A stretch of 64,000 bases of DNA from Desulfovibrio piger ATCC 29098 (lineage in GTDB: Bacteria > Desulfobacterota > Desulfovibrionia > Desulfovibrionales > Desulfovibrionaceae): NCBI RefSeq assembly GCF_000156375.1, contig NZ_DS996355.1, positions 262,646 through 326,645 of the forward strand, read 5' to 3'. The notes under the pieces are model-generated. The model saw nothing but the letters and a program-made list of their open reading frames with translations. It did not search any database and had not been told where the DNA came from. Shown one piece after another: positions 41,225-50,359 of the stretch (position 1 is the stretch's first letter; every line of letters starts with the position of its first letter). A program made the translations under genes and the position numbers.

Positions 41225-44116
41225 ATGGACTTCCAGCCAACTCAACAGCAGCAAGCTGTCATCAATCATGATGAAGGCCCGGTTTTAGTTATTGCCGGAC
41301 CTGGAGCAGGCAAAACGTTCACCCTCGTTGAGCGGATAGTGCATCTTGTGGCGCATAAGGGGATTCAGCCGGAGCAATTATTGGTAGCGACGTTCACTGA
41401 AAAAGCCGCCAATGAGCTTACTTCACGCATTGCTCGTCGTCTGATGCAGGAAGGCGTTCAGGCCAACGTAGATGAAATGTACGTCGGTACACTGCATTCC
41501 ATTTGCCTACGTTTACTTGAAGAGCACAGAGAGTTCACTAGGTTGAGAAAGAATTTCACTTTGATGGATCAGTTCGATCAAAGTTATTTTTTCTTCCAGC
41601 ATTTACGCCAGTTTGAGGAGCTGGCTCCTCTGTCGCTGCTTGTTAGGGGGAATGTGAATGTCGGCCGCTGGAAAAGGGCGACGCTGCTGTGTGGCTGGAT
41701 GAACAAACTTTCAGAGGAAGTGCTTTCTGCCGATGCGCTGCAAGCAGACCCAGACGAGGTCATACAGGCGCTCGGCAAATGGTATGCCCTGTATCTATCG
41801 CTGTTGGAGAAGGAAAACCTGCTGGATTTTTCCGTTATTCAGCTTGAGGCGCTTAAGCTCCTGAAGAACAATCCCAGGGTACTTACTTCATTGAGGGAAA
41901 AGATCCGTTATGTGATGGTGGACGAATATCAGGATACAAATACCATTCAGGAGCGGCTGCTGTTTACATTGCTGGACGACAAGCAGAATATTTGTGTTGT
42001 AGGCGATGATGACCAAGGGCTTTACCGCTTCCGAGGGGCAACAATTCGCAATATTTTGGAATTTCCCCGGCGTTTCCCTAAAGGCCGCTGTGCTGTGTAT
42101 ACGCTAACGGTCAATTACCGCTCCGATCCGGGTATCATCACCTTTTACAATGACTGGATGAGCGGTAGTGTGGACGGTTTCTCCTGGCAAGGAGATGGTG
42201 GTACGGTATTTCGTCATCCCAAGCGGATTAGCCCTCCAGAGGGCAAGATCTCGCTGAAAACGCCTGTGCTGCGCCTTTCCGGCAGTGCTAGTACGGAAAA
42301 CTGGCATGAAGAGGTGTTGGAGTTTCTGAAAAAGATGAAGGAGCGGCATCTGACAGACTGGAACCAGGTGGCATTCCTCTTCCGCTCTGTGCGCTGGGAT
42401 AAGGCAAAGGCGCTGGCAAGCTATCTGGAAGAACATGGTATCCCGATCTATGCGCCTCGCTCTGATTTGTACTTTGAGAGGGAAGAGGTCCGTCTCATGA
42501 TAGGGGCGCTGCTTTTCCTTTTTCCTGTTTTCAGGGACATACGTGAGCAGTGGCAGAAGAACTTTGGAGCTCTGGCAATCTGGGATTTTTATGATACCTG
42601 CCTTCTTCTGTTTGCGGAAAAGCTACGCCAGCCAGACAACAAGGAATTAAAAGACTGGTGTGTACGTCTTGTGCGGGAAGTTCAAGGGATGCGCATTCGC
42701 AATACGCCTCTGGACTGGGGTTTTTCTAGCCTGTTTTATCAGCTGATTCAGTTCCCGCTATTTTCAGACTACCTGGAACTTGGTACGTCCTCCAGAGATG
42801 AACGCCCGGCAAGAAATTTGGCTATATTTTCACAACTTATTGTAAAATTTGAATATCTGCATCATATTCAAGTCTTGCATCCTGCCTATCTGGAAAAGAA
42901 TATCGGGGATTTTTTCAATCACTACCTTCGTTATATCGTAGATGGCGGTATAACAGAGTTTGAAGACCCGGGGGACAGCACTCCTCAGGGAGCCGTTTCC
43001 TTTATGACGATACATCAGGCAAAGGGGCTTGAGTTTCCAATTACTGTTGTCGGCTCTCTTCATGCTGTTCCTCGTAAGCAGCATACAGATCTGGACGAAC
43101 TTTTGGAGGCTAGGCACTATGAGCGCCCAGCCTTTGAGCCGTTGGAACGGATTAAAGAATTTGATTTTAAGCGTCTGTACTATACCGCATTCTCTCGTGC
43201 AAAGAATCTGCTGATTCTAAGTTGCCAGGAAGAACTCACCGCAAGGGGAAAATTTAAAATACCTTCTCATCCTTTCCATGCTTTCTATGCGAATCTTCCT
43301 TCTTGGAGAGAGGCTGATTTCTCGAAGCTGAAAGTGGATACCGTTCGCCCTGGGGGCATCAAGGGACATTATTCCTATACCTCTCATATCCTCATCTATG
43401 AAGGCTGTCCCCGACAGTACCAGTTTTTCAAATACTGGGACTTCAGTCCTGTGCGGGAAGGTCCCATGTTGTTTGGTCAGCTTGTGCATCAAACTATCGA
43501 GGATATCCATAAGGCAGTACTGCGTGAACAGTCGGAAACCGTGACAGAAGACAATATCCGCCTCTGGTTCGACGTGAACTATGCCAACCTGAGCCAGAAG
43601 GAGCGCGTCTATTTGGCTCCGCAAATTCGGGAGGTAGCCCTTGGACATGTACTGCGCTATGTTGAGCGCAAGCAGGGGCGCTGGGATGATATTCGCGGAA
43701 CGGAAGTAGACGTATCCCTTATCCGGGACGAATACATTTTGACAGGGAAAATCGACCTTATTCAGGGCAAGGGAAATACCGTGGAGATCGTGGATTTTAA
43801 AGCAACGCCCAAACCCAACCAGTACGCTGAACGTCACCTCTTGGAACGCTACCGGCGCCAGTTGGAAATTTATGCATACCTTGTAGAGCAGCGCCAAGGG
43901 CTTGAGGTCAGCGCCATGAACCTCTACTATACAGGCGAAGAATCCGGTGTGCCTACTTACCGTTTCCCCTATGATGGCACGTCTGTAGATAAAACCATTG
44001 CTGCCGTGGATGCGGTGGTGGGCTGCATGGAGCGCAGGGAATTTGCCGTACAGGAGAGGCCTGCTAAATTATGCAAGGAATGCGATTTGCAATCATTTTG
44101 CGATAGGTGCGAATGA
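41225..44116 (+). CDS. UvrD-like helicase fused to Cas4/AddB-type Fe-S nuclease
   Basis: A 963-residue protein; ATG follows GGGAGGGAGAA. Superfamily 1 helicase motifs: Walker A VIAGPGAGKTFTLVERI (about 25), ATFTEKAANELTSR, VMVDEYQDTN (about 232), VVGDDDQGLYRFRGA, and FMTIHQAKGLEFP (about 592). The C-terminal PD-(D/E)XK nuclease has LTGKIDLIQG (about 840) and VEIVDFKATPK (about 855). Four Cys in one GCPRQYQFF (about 726) and CKECDLQSFCDRC (about 949) fit an iron-sulfur cluster as in AddB/Cas4. It unwinds and degrades DNA. It stands before a defence block that ends in a type III restriction system. Confidence 0.9.
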   Translation: MDFQPTQQQQAVINHDEGPVLVIAGPGAGKTFTLVERIVHLVAHKGIQPEQLLVATFTEKAANELTSRIARRLMQEGVQANVDEMYVGTLHSICLRLLEEHREFTRLRKNFTLMDQFDQSYFFFQHLRQFEELAPLSLLVRGNVNVGRWKRATLLCGWMNKLSEEVLSADALQADPDEVIQALGKWYALYLSLLEKENLLDFSVIQLEALKLLKNNPRVLTSLREKIRYVMVDEYQDTNTIQERLLFTLLDDKQNICVVGDDDQGLYRFRGATIRNILEFPRRFPKGRCAVYTLTVNYRSDPGIITFYNDWMSGSVDGFSWQGDGGTVFRHPKRISPPEGKISLKTPVLRLSGSASTENWHEEVLEFLKKMKERHLTDWNQVAFLFRSVRWDKAKALASYLEEHGIPIYAPRSDLYFEREEVRLMIGALLFLFPVFRDIREQWQKNFGALAIWDFYDTCLLLFAEKLRQPDNKELKDWCVRLVREVQGMRIRNTPLDWGFSSLFYQLIQFPLFSDYLELGTSSRDERPARNLAIFSQLIVKFEYLHHIQVLHPAYLEKNIGDFFNHYLRYIVDGGITEFEDPGDSTPQGAVSFMTIHQAKGLEFPITVVGSLHAVPRKQHTDLDELLEARHYERPAFEPLERIKEFDFKRLYYTAFSRAKNLLILSCQEELTARGKFKIPSHPFHAFYANLPSWREADFSKLKVDTVRPGGIKGHYSYTSHILIYEGCPRQYQFFKYWDFSPVREGPMLFGQLVHQTIEDIHKAVLREQSETVTEDNIRLWFDVNYANLSQKERVYLAPQIREVALGHVLRYVERKQGRWDDIRGTEVDVSLIRDEYILTGKIDLIQGKGNTVEIVDFKATPKPNQYAERHLLERYRRQLEIYAYLVEQRQGLEVSAMNLYYTGEESGVPTYRFPYDGTSVDKTIAAVDAVVGCMERREFAVQERPAKLCKECDLQSFCDRCE

Positions 44117-44130
44117 AACAGGACTGTCTA

Positions 44131-44712
44131 TGCGGGTAACAAAAATTCAGCTCAAGAACTGGAAAAATTTTTCAGGATGTGGATGTAGCGCTGCATTCCC
44201 ATATGTTTTTGGTGGGCGTCAATGCTGCCGGGAAATCCTTTTCTTGATGCCTTTCGGTTTATGAGCGACGTTGTGGAGGATGGCGTGGGAATGGTTTATC
44301 CGGTAAAAGGATTCGGCAACATCGGGAAAGCGGCCACAACCTATGCCTGTCTTGCAGATAACGAAACAGCCGTGCTTGTCCTGACGGACTTCATGGATAG
44401 CAAGAGCCCTTGTCCGGTTGCTGGCGGATCACAAGAATTTTGCCAGACTGCTTGGAGTACGGGCGGACAAAATTTCATCTCAGCCGGATATATTGCCGGA
44501 CCCCAAAAAGCATATTGCTGAATTGGTGCGCCGTTCTCCGCAAAAGGGCATCAAGGCGGATCTGATTTCCGCAACTGGCAGGCAGCACGCTCTACCTGTC
44601 AAAAATGGAAAAATTTATTAATGAAGGCTGGGATATTGAGGCTGCCATGCGGCGTTCTCCCAGCCTGAATCGCTGTGTTGCGCGCCTTCGCAGTCTGAAT
44701 GTCGCCCAGTGA
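44131..44712 (+). pseudogene. Remnants of an AAA ATPase plus DUF4276/RloB-like pair
   Basis: Pieces in shifting frames read first as an SMC/OLD-type ATPase N-terminus (MRVTKIQLKNWKNF, then DVALHSHMFLVGVNAAGKSF, LDAFRFMSDVVEDG). After a large loss they read as a DUF4276-type TOPRIM protein: ETAVLVLTDFMDS, ADHKNFARLLGVRADKISSQ, PDPKKHIAELVRRSP, and FINEGWDIEAAMRRSPSLNR. At least three frame changes are needed. Such ATPase/DUF4276 pairs are linked to restriction loci as abortive-infection modules. Here the pair has collapsed into about 580 bp. Confidence 0.75.
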
Positions 44713-44772
44713 CGTGTGGACTGCATGGAAAATAGAGAATTAGCCGTACAGGATTTTACAATGGGAGACTAG
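44713..44772 (+). pseudogene. Duplicated fragment of the helicase-nuclease 3' end
   Basis: The stretch reads VDCMENRELAVQDFTMGD and then a stop. It matches VVGCMERREFAVQERP encoded at about 44018-44065 in the helicase gene, with near-identical DNA over about 45 bp. It is therefore a second, diverged copy of the helicase end, left by recombination or by a lost paralogue. Confidence 0.7.
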
Positions 44773-44775
44773 AGC

Positions 44776-45285
44776 ATGTCTCAGATAGAGCAAGATATAC
44801 AGAAATTGCTTGAAGCTATGAATGAAGTATTGGAACAGGAGGGATATCCTATCGATTTCCCCTATTTCAACTTTGACGATCGAGAAAATGAAATTATTCT
44901 TACGCTCGGATTTGAGTATGAATATTTTTGTTCTCTCCTTAACCGATGTATGACAAGAAAGTTGATTGCCAAAAAAACGCTTAGCCTAGGCTTTGATGAT
45001 ATTGCACTCACACAGCAGGGGCAGGAGCAAGCCTTATCAAAGAAAAAGCAACAAGGAGGGTTTGGTATGAATATAGGACAATTAACGATTAATGGCCCTA
45101 CGCAAATTGGAGATGGAAATACTCAGAACTTTGCAAATTATCTTTTAACTATTGAAAGTATGATTGACAATTCTCAAGTCTCTGACGCTGAAAAGAAAAA
45201 AGCAAAGGGTTTGTTGCAACAAGTTACTGAAAATCCGCTTCTGAACACGATTATTGGTGGACTGCTTTCTGGCATTATCAAATAA
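44776..45285 (+). CDS. Small protein with RHIM-like motif, upstream of type III RM
   Basis: A 169-residue protein. Residues 1-95 form a helical, acidic domain (QIEQDIQKLLEAMNEVLEQE, PYFNFDDRENEIILTLGFEY, then FDDIALTQQGQEQALSKKKQ), which resembles a small winged-helix fold. Residues 100-117 (QLTINGPTQIGDGNTQNF) contain a QIGDGN core like the Q-[IV]-G-x-x-N core of RHIM amyloid-signalling motifs. The end is helical and hydrophobic (PLLNTIIGGLLSGIIK) and could touch membrane. It starts 15 bp before the methyltransferase gene and is probably co-transcribed. The RHIM reading is inference. Confidence 0.6.
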   Translation: MSQIEQDIQKLLEAMNEVLEQEGYPIDFPYFNFDDRENEIILTLGFEYEYFCSLLNRCMTRKLIAKKTLSLGFDDIALTQQGQEQALSKKKQQGGFGMNIGQLTINGPTQIGDGNTQNFANYLLTIESMIDNSQVSDAEKKKAKGLLQQVTENPLLNTIIGGLLSGIIK

Positions 45286-45299
45286 GGAAAGGAATTTCC

Positions 45300-47303
45300 A
45301 TGTCCCAGCACAACCTCCCCGGCACTTCCCCCACGAAGGAAGAGAAAGTAGAAGATATGACCTTTTCTCTCCCGCAGCCAGAGCCTATCAAAGGCTTTCC
45401 TGAGCTACGCTGGACAGGGAAGCATCCCTTCACGTCTACGCATTACTATCCGGCCCAGTTGAAGGAACGCTATGGGGATCCTGTGGATGGCTGGATGAAC
45501 CGCATCTACTGGGGTGACAATTTGCAGGTCATGAGTCACCTACTCAAGGAGTTCCGTGGAAAGGTTGATTTAGTATATATTGATCCACCTTTTGATTCAA
45601 AGGCTGATTATAAAAAGACGATTACTTTACATGGCAAAACTGCAAACTCTGACAGTACAAGTTTTGAAGAAAAGCAGTATACTGATATATGGTCTAATGA
45701 TGAATATCTTCAGTTTGTTTATGAAAGATTGATATTGTTGAAAGAACTTATTTCAGATAATGGTTCAATATATATACATTGCGATTATAAAAGGTCTCAT
45801 TATATAAAATGCATATCTGATGAAATATTAGGAAAAAATTTTTTCCAAAATGAGATTGTATGGAAAAGAACGACTTCGAGAGCTGGGACAGCTTCTTATA
45901 ATCACATTCATGATACTATACTTTTTTATACAAAAAGTAAAAACTTTATATGGAATCAGCAATATACAGAGTATTCAGAAGAATATATAAGGGCTAATTT
46001 TAAAAGTGATAACAATAATAGATTGTTCAGAGAAACTCCTTTGACAGCACCAGGTTTACGTTTAGGTGAATCAGGAAAAGAGTGGCGAGGGGTGAATCCT
46101 TCATTGATTGGTAAAGGTAGACATTGGGCAATTCCAAGTTTTTTAGATAAATATCTTTCCGCAGACTCAAAAAAATCTACTCTCAGTGCGCTTGAAGAGT
46201 TATATCAGTCTAATAGGATTGTATGGGCAAAAAATGGAGAAGGAAGACCAAACGCCATACAATATATCGATGATTTACCAGGTGTTGAAATTCAATCCAT
46301 ATGGAATGATTTTTCTGCTCTATCTAGTAATGCTTTAGAGTCTGCAAGCTATCCTACTCAAAAGCCAGAAGCTCTTCTTGAGCGTATTATAAAATCCTCT
46401 TCCAACCCTGGCTCTATAGTATTCGACTGCTTTATGGGTTCCGGCACTACGCAGGCTGTGGCCATGAAACTGGGACGGCGTTTCATCGGGGCTGACATCA
46501 ACCTAGGAGCCATTCAGACGACCACAAAACGCTTGAACGGCATCATCGCCGAGAAAAAGCAGGCCCAGCATTCCCTGCTGGATGATGGCAGCAAGCTGTA
46601 TCTGAATTTTGAGGTCTACAACGTCAACAACTACGACGTATTCCGTAATCCGGTGCAAGCTCGAGAGCTGCTACTTCAGGCGTTGGAGATCGACCCGCTG
46701 GAATCCACTGACGTATTTGATGGTATGAAGGATGGCTATAAGGTCAAAATTATGCCGGTCAATCGTATTGCCACCCGAGCTGATCTCAATCCTTTGCTTA
46801 ACGGTATCAATTATCGGGAACTGGACCGGCAGATGGAACTCTCTCCGGGCAGTCCGGCGGAGCGCATCATGCTGGTATGCATGGGGCATGAGCCGGATCT
46901 GACCGCCAGTCTCAAAATGGATATCGGTAGCCAGTACCGGATAGATGTTAAGGTCGTGGATATTTTGCGCGACCGTAACGATCTGACGTTCAAATATGAT
47001 TCAGAGGCGGACATTGTTGTAGAAAAGGGCGAGCTGGTCATCCGTCAGTTCTATCCCCGCAATCTCCTGCAAAAGCTCTCTATCCTCGACGAGAATGTGG
47101 AAGACTGGAGGCAGCTTGTGGAAACTATTGCTATCGACTGGAATTATAATGGTGACGTACTGCAACCTGCTGTTTACGACAATCCTAGCAAGAATGAGCT
47201 TGTTCAGGGGCGTTATGTTGTTCCGGAAGATTACGGCATCATACGGGTCAAGATTACGGATTTGCTGTCTGAGAGTCTGGAAATGACGCTGGAGGGAGAG
47301 TAA
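45300..47303 (+). CDS. mod: Type III restriction system modification subunit (Mod)
   Basis: A 667-residue adenine-N6 methyltransferase of the beta class: catalytic motif IV VDLVYIDPPFDSKADY (about residue 93) precedes SAM-binding motif I VFDCFMGSGTTQAVAMKLG (about 375). Between them, about 45560-46420, lies the target recognition domain, markedly more AT-rich than the flanks. A unit of about 200 residues follows the SAM motif, as in larger Mod proteins. Its stop overlaps the Res start by 1 bp. Mod sets sequence specificity for both methylation and cleavage. Confidence 0.95.
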   Translation: MSQHNLPGTSPTKEEKVEDMTFSLPQPEPIKGFPELRWTGKHPFTSTHYYPAQLKERYGDPVDGWMNRIYWGDNLQVMSHLLKEFRGKVDLVYIDPPFDSKADYKKTITLHGKTANSDSTSFEEKQYTDIWSNDEYLQFVYERLILLKELISDNGSIYIHCDYKRSHYIKCISDEILGKNFFQNEIVWKRTTSRAGTASYNHIHDTILFYTKSKNFIWNQQYTEYSEEYIRANFKSDNNNRLFRETPLTAPGLRLGESGKEWRGVNPSLIGKGRHWAIPSFLDKYLSADSKKSTLSALEELYQSNRIVWAKNGEGRPNAIQYIDDLPGVEIQSIWNDFSALSSNALESASYPTQKPEALLERIIKSSSNPGSIVFDCFMGSGTTQAVAMKLGRRFIGADINLGAIQTTTKRLNGIIAEKKQAQHSLLDDGSKLYLNFEVYNVNNYDVFRNPVQARELLLQALEIDPLESTDVFDGMKDGYKVKIMPVNRIATRADLNPLLNGINYRELDRQMELSPGSPAERIMLVCMGHEPDLTASLKMDIGSQYRIDVKVVDILRDRNDLTFKYDSEADIVVEKGELVIRQFYPRNLLQKLSILDENVEDWRQLVETIAIDWNYNGDVLQPAVYDNPSKNELVQGRYVVPEDYGIIRVKITDLLSESLEMTLEGE

Positions 47304-49948
47304 TGGCCAGAGGCAGGAAGTCTCAGTCCCTTGTCGGCCTTGATACGACATTTTATCGGGAGCTGTTCCGTTTCTACCGTGAGAACAAGGGATTGATTCG
47401 TGCCCACTACCATGTACTGACACGTAGCTTGCTGGACTATAATGACCCGGACAAGCCTCGTGTGGGGCAATTTTTGCGGCGTCCCCAGTTTGAAGCTCTT
47501 GAGATCTATATTTTCCTTAAGGAATATCTCAAGCTGCGCCCGGTGCACGATATCTTTGCTGATTGGTATAACCGTCGCAATGGCTTTGAAAAACGATCTG
47601 ACGTACTGGGCATGGGAGAACAGCATGTCCTGGATGAGTCGCTCACCTTCAATGACGAGGCCTATGCTGCCGTTTTTAAACGTATGAAGGCAGCTCGCCA
47701 GGACTACCCCAACTATATCTTTGCACTGACAATGGGAGTAGGGAAAACCCTGCTCATGGCCACCTGTATCTTTTATGACTTTGTTCTTGCCCGTAAATTC
47801 CCCAACGATTCGTTGTATTGCCATAATGCTCTGATTTTTGCACCAGACAAGACTGTTCTGCAATCTTTACGTGAAATCGAGAGCTTCGACTTTGCCAAAG
47901 TCCTCCCTCTAGAACATGCCAATTGGCTTCAGGCAAATCTCAAATTGCAATATCTGGATGAAGCAGGTGCTACGCTCAATGTCGTCAATAACTCCGATTA
48001 TAATCTGATTATTTCCAACACCCAAAAAATTTTGCTCAAACGCAAGAGCAAGGCTCCCAGCAGTGCGGAACAGCTTTTCCTGATGACAGGGGAAAATAAA
48101 AGCGCCGATGCGAAGTCCGTATATGACGATATCGCAGACCTGTATGGTTTTGATTCCCCGGAAGATGAAGCCGATCTGACCATCAACCAGCGTTTTCTCA
48201 AACTGCGCAATCTTCCTCAATTGGGTATATTTGTGGATGAAGCTCACCATGCCTTTGGAGATACGCTGAAAAAGGATTTGCTCGACCCCAAGAAGGAAAC
48301 TTCTCTGCGCTTCACCATCAATGCCTTGGCCCAGGGCATCAAACGGTTAGGTAGTTCGATGGTTGCCTGCTACAACTTCACGGGGACTCCCTATGTGAAG
48401 AACGAGGTACTTCCAGAAGTTGTTTATTCATATAGCCTCAAGGCTGCCATCGATAACAGTTATCTGAAAACGCTACTACTGCATAAATTTTCCAATACCC
48501 GTGACAAAGAATTCGTACGGGCGGTGTTGGACGATTTCCTTACAAAATTCGACGGGCGCAAGCTCGAAGGCATGCAACCTAAGCTGGTCTTCTTTTCTCC
48601 CAGCATCGAGGACGCTACAGGAACCCTACGGCCCATTCTGGAAGAAGAGCTAAGCAAGCGCGGCATAGCCACTTCCCAGATGCTTATCAATGTTGGCGAC
48701 CCTAAAGTTACCAGCAATGATGATATCCGGGCTTTCAATGATCTTGATAGTCCAGCATCTGAAAAACGTTTTCTTATTTTAGTGAACAAGGGCAAGGAAG
48801 GGTGGAACTGTCGCTCTCTTTGTGGCGTAGCCATGTTCCGTCAGCCAAAGTCTCGTGTTTTTGTGCTTCAGGCATCGATGCGCTGCTTGCGGGCCATTGG
48901 TGACCAGCAGGAGGAGGGCCAGGTCTATCTGACCAATGAAAATGCTGAAATCCTTAACGATGAACTACAGCAGAACTTCCGGCTGACTGTAGAGGATCTG
49001 AAGCGTTCCAAGCTAGATAGTCAGGAATACGAAGTCCGCATCCTAAAGAAGAAAAAAATCTCCCTGACTCGTGTTCGCCACCTGTACGATTGCAAGGAAA
49101 AGGAACTGGGAGAGCCCATTGATTTCAATCTGGATAGCTGGGACGTGGAGCGCTATCGCATCCTTCACACCGAGGAGCGAACTGTTCTCCAGCCAGGAAA
49201 AAAAGGGACACAGCAAAGAACAACAGATATCAGCTACATCAGGGAACAGCGTACATGGAGCCCCTATACGCTGGTTGCCGAGATCGCCAGGTATCTTTGT
49301 GCCTCTCCGTTAAAGATTGAAGCATTGCTTCGGGATAGCCGTGAAGGTCTGGATGCCCTTGTCGCCAAAGTCAATCAATTCAACGAGCTGCTTTATGATA
49401 AGGTTATCCCTGTATTGTTTGAAGCTCTGTATGAAGTGACAAACTACGATAAGCCGGAGCATATAGACGTTGATCTTATCAATGAGCCGGAAAAAGGATT
49501 CTTTACTGTACACGGTGATCCACACAAGACACAGCTTTTCTCTGTATGGAATGCCGATAATCAGTGTCGTACACTAACTGACAAAAGTTTCCATCTTGAT
49601 ACATACTGTTTTGACTCTGACCCAGAACAGGATTTCTTCCTGAATGTCATCCGTCAGGATGACATTCAGGAAGTTTACTTCACAGGAATGCTGACTCATG
49701 GTCAGACAGATTTTCGCATCAACTATATCGATCCCGATACGCATGGTGTGCGGAGCTATTATCCGGACTTCCTCATTCTGACAAAAACTGGCGACTGGCT
49801 TGTGGTTGAGGTTAAGGCTAAAAACAAGATGGATGACCAAGATGTCCTGGCAAAGCAATCCTTTGCCGAAAGTATGCTAAAGGCCAGCAAGATAAAATAC
49901 TATATGGTTGCCCATACTGAAGCGGCAAGGTGGAAGCACAACCTATAA
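47303..49948 (+). CDS. res: Type III restriction system restriction subunit (Res)
   Basis: An 881-residue superfamily 2 helicase-nuclease. Walker A is IFALTMGVGKTLLMATC (about 143), the DEAH box is LGIFVDEAHHAFGDTL (about 311), motif III-like is ACYNFTGTPYVKNEVLP, and motif VI-like is SRVFVLQASMRCLRAIG. The C-terminal PD-(D/E)XK nuclease is RSYYPDFLILTKTGDW, then LVVEVKAKNK (about 818-840). With Mod it cleaves DNA carrying unmethylated head-to-head sites after ATP-driven communication. The gene looks complete. Confidence 0.95.
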   Translation: MARGRKSQSLVGLDTTFYRELFRFYRENKGLIRAHYHVLTRSLLDYNDPDKPRVGQFLRRPQFEALEIYIFLKEYLKLRPVHDIFADWYNRRNGFEKRSDVLGMGEQHVLDESLTFNDEAYAAVFKRMKAARQDYPNYIFALTMGVGKTLLMATCIFYDFVLARKFPNDSLYCHNALIFAPDKTVLQSLREIESFDFAKVLPLEHANWLQANLKLQYLDEAGATLNVVNNSDYNLIISNTQKILLKRKSKAPSSAEQLFLMTGENKSADAKSVYDDIADLYGFDSPEDEADLTINQRFLKLRNLPQLGIFVDEAHHAFGDTLKKDLLDPKKETSLRFTINALAQGIKRLGSSMVACYNFTGTPYVKNEVLPEVVYSYSLKAAIDNSYLKTLLLHKFSNTRDKEFVRAVLDDFLTKFDGRKLEGMQPKLVFFSPSIEDATGTLRPILEEELSKRGIATSQMLINVGDPKVTSNDDIRAFNDLDSPASEKRFLILVNKGKEGWNCRSLCGVAMFRQPKSRVFVLQASMRCLRAIGDQQEEGQVYLTNENAEILNDELQQNFRLTVEDLKRSKLDSQEYEVRILKKKKISLTRVRHLYDCKEKELGEPIDFNLDSWDVERYRILHTEERTVLQPGKKGTQQRTTDISYIREQRTWSPYTLVAEIARYLCASPLKIEALLRDSREGLDALVAKVNQFNELLYDKVIPVLFEALYEVTNYDKPEHIDVDLINEPEKGFFTVHGDPHKTQLFSVWNADNQCRTLTDKSFHLDTYCFDSDPEQDFFLNVIRQDDIQEVYFTGMLTHGQTDFRINYIDPDTHGVRSYYPDFLILTKTGDWLVVEVKAKNKMDDQDVLAKQSFAESMLKASKIKYYMVAHTEAARWKHNL

Positions 49949-49962
49949 TAGTTGGCGTCGCA

Positions 49963-50046
49963 TTACTGAGGTGTAGTAAAACGAAAGTTGCAGCTCATTT
50001 TTGGGTAAGCAAGACTACTCTCTACAAGGTGCTTCAAGACAAATAA
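49963..50046 (+). pseudogene. Fragment of a resolvase C-terminus
   Basis: After a degenerate lead-in, the frame reads TKVAAHFWVSKTTLYKVLQD and then a stop. This matches the end of the resolvase at 38111 (TEVAAHFGVSRTTLYKALQ). No catalytic part remains. It marks a past insertion of a related resolvase-bearing element just after the restriction operon. Confidence 0.75.
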
Positions 50047-50049
50047 AGC

Positions 50050-50087
50050 AAGACACCGGGCTGAGGACTCCTCATCCCGGTGTCTTA
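50050..50087 (+). terminator. Terminator after the type III operon
   Basis: AAGACACCGGG pairs with CCCGGTGTCTT around a 16-nt loop, then ATTAATG. It also faces the convergent DUF2442 gene. Confidence 0.8.
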
Positions 50088-50110
50088 TTAATGTCGTTCC
50101 TGGCGAATTC

Positions 50111-50359
50111 TTAAGCTACTTTGGTAGGAGTCTTTGTGAGATCACCCTGCCCAGCAAGAAGTCCCTCCACAGAGATATCCTCATTCAAGTGGTCCCAATG
50201 AATCCCGAAAGCACTTAACTCATATTTGTCCCGTTCTGCCTTTGTCGCATTAAGCAGACGAGGAAACCAGGCCAGTGGAACGCCGATTACTCTGGCATCA
50301 TTCAAGCCGACCCACATAGAATCCTCATCGAACCAAACTGTTTTAGGCGAAATAGTCAT
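50111..50359 (-). CDS. DUF2442 domain protein
   Basis: An 82-residue protein. KTVWFDEDSMWVGLNDARVI, GVPLAWFPRLLNATKAERDK and GIHWDHLNEDISVEGLLAG form the full DUF2442 pattern. It overlaps the DUF4160 gene by 17 bp. DUF4160-DUF2442 pairs are widespread on mobile elements and look like toxin-antitoxin or defence-linked modules; the activity is not established. Confidence 0.88.
   Translation of the reverse strand: MTISPKTVWFDEDSMWVGLNDARVIGVPLAWFPRLLNATKAERDKYELSAFGIHWDHLNEDISVEGLLAGQGDLTKTPTKVA

Noticed and set aside
41225-44712. Gabija-type defence system (ATPase-nuclease plus UvrD helicase)
   Set aside because: A UvrD-like helicase lies next to ATPase remnants, but the helicase carries its own PD-(D/E)XK nuclease and the ATPase is paired with a DUF4276-like fragment. 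The order and domain content do not fit an intact GajA-GajB pair.
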